Below are positions 42,231 to 44,278 of a stretch of 44,278 nucleotides of DNA, in pieces. Positions within the stretch are counted from its first letter, which is position 1, and each line of letters begins with the position of its first letter. Where the stretch lies: assembly GCA_009929695.1 (NCBI GenBank), contig RZZW01000026.1:1-44278 (forward strand), read 5' to 3'. Source of the stretch: Clostridia bacterium (lineage in GTDB: Bacteria > Bacillota > Clostridia > Oscillospirales > Ruminococcaceae). A program made the translations under genes and the position numbers. A model generated the notes under the pieces. It ran no database searches. It saw only the letters and a program-made list of their open reading frames with translations, and was not told the origin of the DNA.

Positions 42231-43412
42231 TCAGCCGTTTACGTGCCAAATTGCGCTTCTGCGGCGCACCTCGGGCACATATTCCTCAAGTGCTTCGCAG
42301 ACGGTTTTCGCATCGTCCATAGTGTTCTGCACGCCAAAGCTTATGCGCAAGCTGCAATTGGCCACCGCGTGCGGCACGCCTATCGCAAGCAAAACGTGGC
42401 TCGGGTCAAGGTCGCTAGACGCGCAAGCGCTGCCGCTCGATGCGCAAATTCCGCGCATGTCTAAAAACAGAAGTATGCTCTCGCTCTCCGCGCCGAGAAA
42501 GCCTATGTTTGCGTTGTTCGGCAAACGTCTTGACATGTCTTTTGGGCCGTTGAGCTGTGTTTTTTCAATTGCGAGCGCGTGCTCGATAACATAGTTGCGC
42601 AGGGCGGCTTCCTGCTTCATTTTCTCGTCAAGTCCGCTTGTCGCAAGCTCAATCGCTTCGCCAAGCCCGACGATGCCTGCCACATTTTCAGTTCCCGCGC
42701 GGTGTCTGCGCTCTTGCGCTCCGCCGTCAATGAGGTTTTGTGGGTTAATGCCTTTTTTAATATAAAGTGCGCCAACGCCCTTTGGCCCGTTGAATTTATG
42801 CGCGCTCATGCTCAGCATATCGACGTTTTGCGCCTTTACGTCAATTGGGATAGCGCCCGCCGCCTGTACAGCGTCGGTGTGAAACCACACGCCCGCCTCG
42901 CGGCACACGGCGCCGATTTCGGCGATAGGCTCGATAGTGCCGATTTCGTTATTCGCCATCATTACGGTGACAAGCGCTGTGTCGGGGCGGATGGCGTCCT
43001 TAACCTGCTGCGCGGTGACAAAGCCCTCGCTGTCAACAGGCAAAATTGTGATGTCAAAGCCGTCCTTTTTAAGCGCTTCAACCGTGTTTATAACGGCGTG
43101 GTGCTCGATGGCTGTTGTTATGATGTGCTTTTTGCCCTTTGAAAAAAGCGCACGCGCTGTGCCTTTTATAGCCCAGTTGTCGCTCTCAGAGCCACAGCTT
43201 GTGAAATAAACCTCGTCGGGCGAGCAGTTGATCGCCTTTGCCACCTGCGCTCTTGCCTTATCGACAGCCTTTTTGGCGGTGTCGCCGATATCGTATATAT
43301 TAGCATTTGACGGATTTCCGTACAGCTCGCAAAAATAAGGAGCCATAGCCTCAAAAACAGTCTTAGACACCGGTGTAGTGGCCGCATTGTCAACATAAAT
43401 AATCTTACTCAA
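42231..43412 (-). CDS. iscS: Cysteine desulfurase, IscS/NifS type
   Basis: This 393-residue PLP enzyme releases sulfur from cysteine as a persulfide for Fe-S clusters and tRNA thiolation. The PLP lysine is K206 (SAHKFNGPKG) and the catalytic cysteine is C330 (SSGSACASS). The N-terminus IIYVDNAATTP is canonical. The TTG at 43412 is chosen because AAGGTGG lies 6 nt upstream and the protein begins correctly; the open frame to 43478 covers the promoter. First gene of iscS-iscU-mnmA; no iscR-type regulator gene is in the window. Confidence 0.94.
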   Translation of the reverse strand: MSKIIYVDNAATTPVSKTVFEAMAPYFCELYGNPSNANIYDIGDTAKKAVDKARAQVAKAINCSPDEVYFTSCGSESDNWAIKGTARALFSKGKKHIITTAIEHHAVINTVEALKKDGFDITILPVDSEGFVTAQQVKDAIRPDTALVTVMMANNEIGTIEPIAEIGAVCREAGVWFHTDAVQAAGAIPIDVKAQNVDMLSMSAHKFNGPKGVGALYIKKGINPQNLIDGGAQERRHRAGTENVAGIVGLGEAIELATSGLDEKMKQEAALRNYVIEHALAIEKTQLNGPKDMSRRLPNNANIGFLGAESESILLFLDMRGICASSGSACASSDLDPSHVLLAIGVPHAVANCSLRISFGVQNTMDDAKTVCEALEEYVPEVRRRSAIWHVNG

Positions 43413-43449
43413 AAATATCCACCTTGCTTCTTTCTTTTGTTGTAATTCT

Positions 43450-43478
43450 AATATATACCATTTTGGTAGTGTTTGCAA
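43450..43478 (-). promoter_or_regulatory. Promoter of iscS-iscU-mnmA with internal palindrome
   Basis: On the minus strand TTGCAA (43478-43473), 17 nt, TATATT (43455-43450). The spacer contains TACCAAAATGGTA, a perfect 5-bp-arm palindrome (43468-43456). A repressor bound there would block RNA polymerase; an Rrf2/IscR-type regulator is a reasonable guess. Confidence 0.7.
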
Positions 43479-43496
43479 TAGTAAATATAAATATTT

Positions 43497-43638
43497 AAAG
43501 AAAAAAGAAGAGAGAAGAAAGAAAAAGTGTTGAGTGAAAGCTGCGCTTTCACATTTTAGCGGAATGTGCGTTCTACTTGAAATGTGAAAGCGCAGTTTTC
43601 ACACATTACTTATTCTTTTTTCTTTTTTATATCTTCTT
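43497..43638. repeat. AT-rich terminal-inverted-repeat element, copy 6
   Basis: The left end is an A/G-rich run (43497-43525). Two matching hairpin arms (GTGAAAGCTGCGCTTTCAC near 43534-43552, and TGTGAAAGCGCAGTTTTCACA near 43583-43603) lie inside. The right end is a T/C-rich run to the rnhA stop codon. Confidence 0.7.
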
Positions 43639-44076
43639 TTATTTATAAAGTGCTGCCTGTGCCACCGCTAATTCGTCGCAGCGCTCGTTTTCGGGGTGCC
43701 CTGCATGACCTTTTACCCAGTGGTAGCTTATTTTGTGTTGCTCGGTCAATGCTAAAAGCTGCTGCCATAAGTCGCTGTTGAGGGCGGGGGACTTGTCAGA
43801 TTTTTTCCACCCTCTGCTTCGCCAACCCTTTGCCCAACCCTTTTCAAGCGCGTCTATAACATATTTCGAGTCGCTGCAAAGCACAACATCGCACGGCTCT
43901 TTTAACGCCGAAAGCGCCGCGATGACGGCCATAAGCTCCATTCTGTTGTTTGTGGTGTGCGCCTCGCCGCCCGAAAATTCTTTTTTTACGCCGCGATATT
44001 CAAGCACCGCGCCCCAACCGCCCGGCCCCGGATTTCCGCTGCACGCACCGTCTGTATATATGTTTATGCTTTTCAT
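43639..44076 (-). CDS. rnhA: Ribonuclease HI
   Basis: This 145-residue enzyme cleaves the RNA strand of RNA-DNA hybrids. Catalytic residues D9 ([15 protein letters not shown]), E47 (NNRMELMAV), D69 (CSDSKYV) and D134 (ENERCDELA) are all present, with the handle region [21 protein letters not shown]. The ATG at 44076 follows GGAG at 6 nt; a TTG four codons upstream is less likely. Confidence 0.95.
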   Translation of the reverse strand: MKSINIYTDGACSGNPGPGGWGAVLEYRGVKKEFSGGEAHTTNNRMELMAVIAALSALKEPCDVVLCSDSKYVIDALEKGWAKGWRSRGWKKSDKSPALNSDLWQQLLALTEQHKISYHWVKGHAGHPENERCDELAVAQAALYK

Positions 44077-44181
44077 AGCTTTCTCCAAATCCGATATTTA
44101 AATATCATTATATAATAATTTCATCACATCTACAAGTATATCCGCATTTCTTTTGTCAAACATTACTAACACATATCAGTT

Positions 44182-44224
44182 TGTAGGTTTACCATAGATG
44201 TGTTACAGATAAGCAAAAAAAGAA
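44182..44224 (+). other. Putative insertion-sequence-like end at right edge
   Basis: It begins TGTAGGTTTACC and resembles the inverted stretch at 96-54. No reading frame of a known transposase is visible in the remaining bases. 44225-44278 shows nothing else. Confidence 0.25.
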
Positions 44225-44278
44225 TAGCGAATAGGAAGAACCTGTTGTACAGTTAAGTTGCGAGACTAAACAGCAAAG

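Overview
The window looks like a chromosomal segment from an anaerobic, probably gut-associated member of the Clostridia (Oscillospirales/Ruminococcaceae-like). This is an inference from gene content: pyrophosphate-type phosphofructokinase, class III fructose-1,6-bisphosphatase, split two-subunit transketolase, the redox repressor Rex, NifU-type IscU, many short dispersed palindromic repeats, and many TTG/GTG starts. No rRNA, tRNA, CRISPR array, prophage or complete insertion sequence was seen. The two edges carry related sequences that resemble insertion-sequence ends facing inward.

Layout. 0.2-7.6 kb: a NusG-domain-II membrane protein, two MATE exporters, and a polar amino-acid ABC importer (binding protein, permease, ATPase) followed by argG. 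7.6-9.0 kb: a cation/proton antiporter behind a very good fluoride-riboswitch candidate with its own promoter and terminator. 9.0-10.8 kb: a LytTR-type two-component system in which the regulator has a nonsense codon and the kinase has a frameshift and a lost C-terminus. 11-14.4 kb: split transketolase and citrate synthase. 14.6-16.9 kb: nucleoside salvage (deoD, cdd, BMP-family lipoprotein). 17.1-24.2 kb: fbp, a radical SAM protein, rex, and the acn-icd pair, which with citrate synthase gives the oxidative citrate-to-2-oxoglutarate branch. 24.3-28.1 kb: a HAD phosphatase and a run of envelope genes (SH3-domain lipoprotein, LURP-one-like protein, DUF4203-like membrane protein, frameshifted aquaporin). 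28.4-32.4 kb: the polyamine importer potABCD with a long structured leader. 32.7-40.3 kb: a DtxR/MntR-like regulator, a CmpB-like membrane protein, an ABC exporter pair, pfp, a DUF4349 lipoprotein and a zinc-ribbon membrane protein. 40.5-44.1 kb: the sulfur-transfer operon iscS-iscU-mnmA and rnhA.

The most interesting points are these. (1) The amino-acid binding protein at 2282-3115 has its two halves in reversed order, a circular permutation of the usual fold. (2) A fluoride riboswitch controls an antiporter, with repeat elements lodged between its terminator and the gene. (3) The potABCD leader can pair with its own ribosome binding site. (4) Four repeat families are present. One keeps GTAGGG ends and an arm length of 26 nt while the arm sequence varies with compensating changes. 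Another abuts the 3' end of a minus-strand gene in all six cases. (5) Several operator-like palindromes lie inside promoters (amino-acid importer, fbp/radical SAM, acn, pot, iscS). (6) Three genes are broken, and two of the four visible lesions are at homopolymer tracts; sequencing error cannot be excluded for those.
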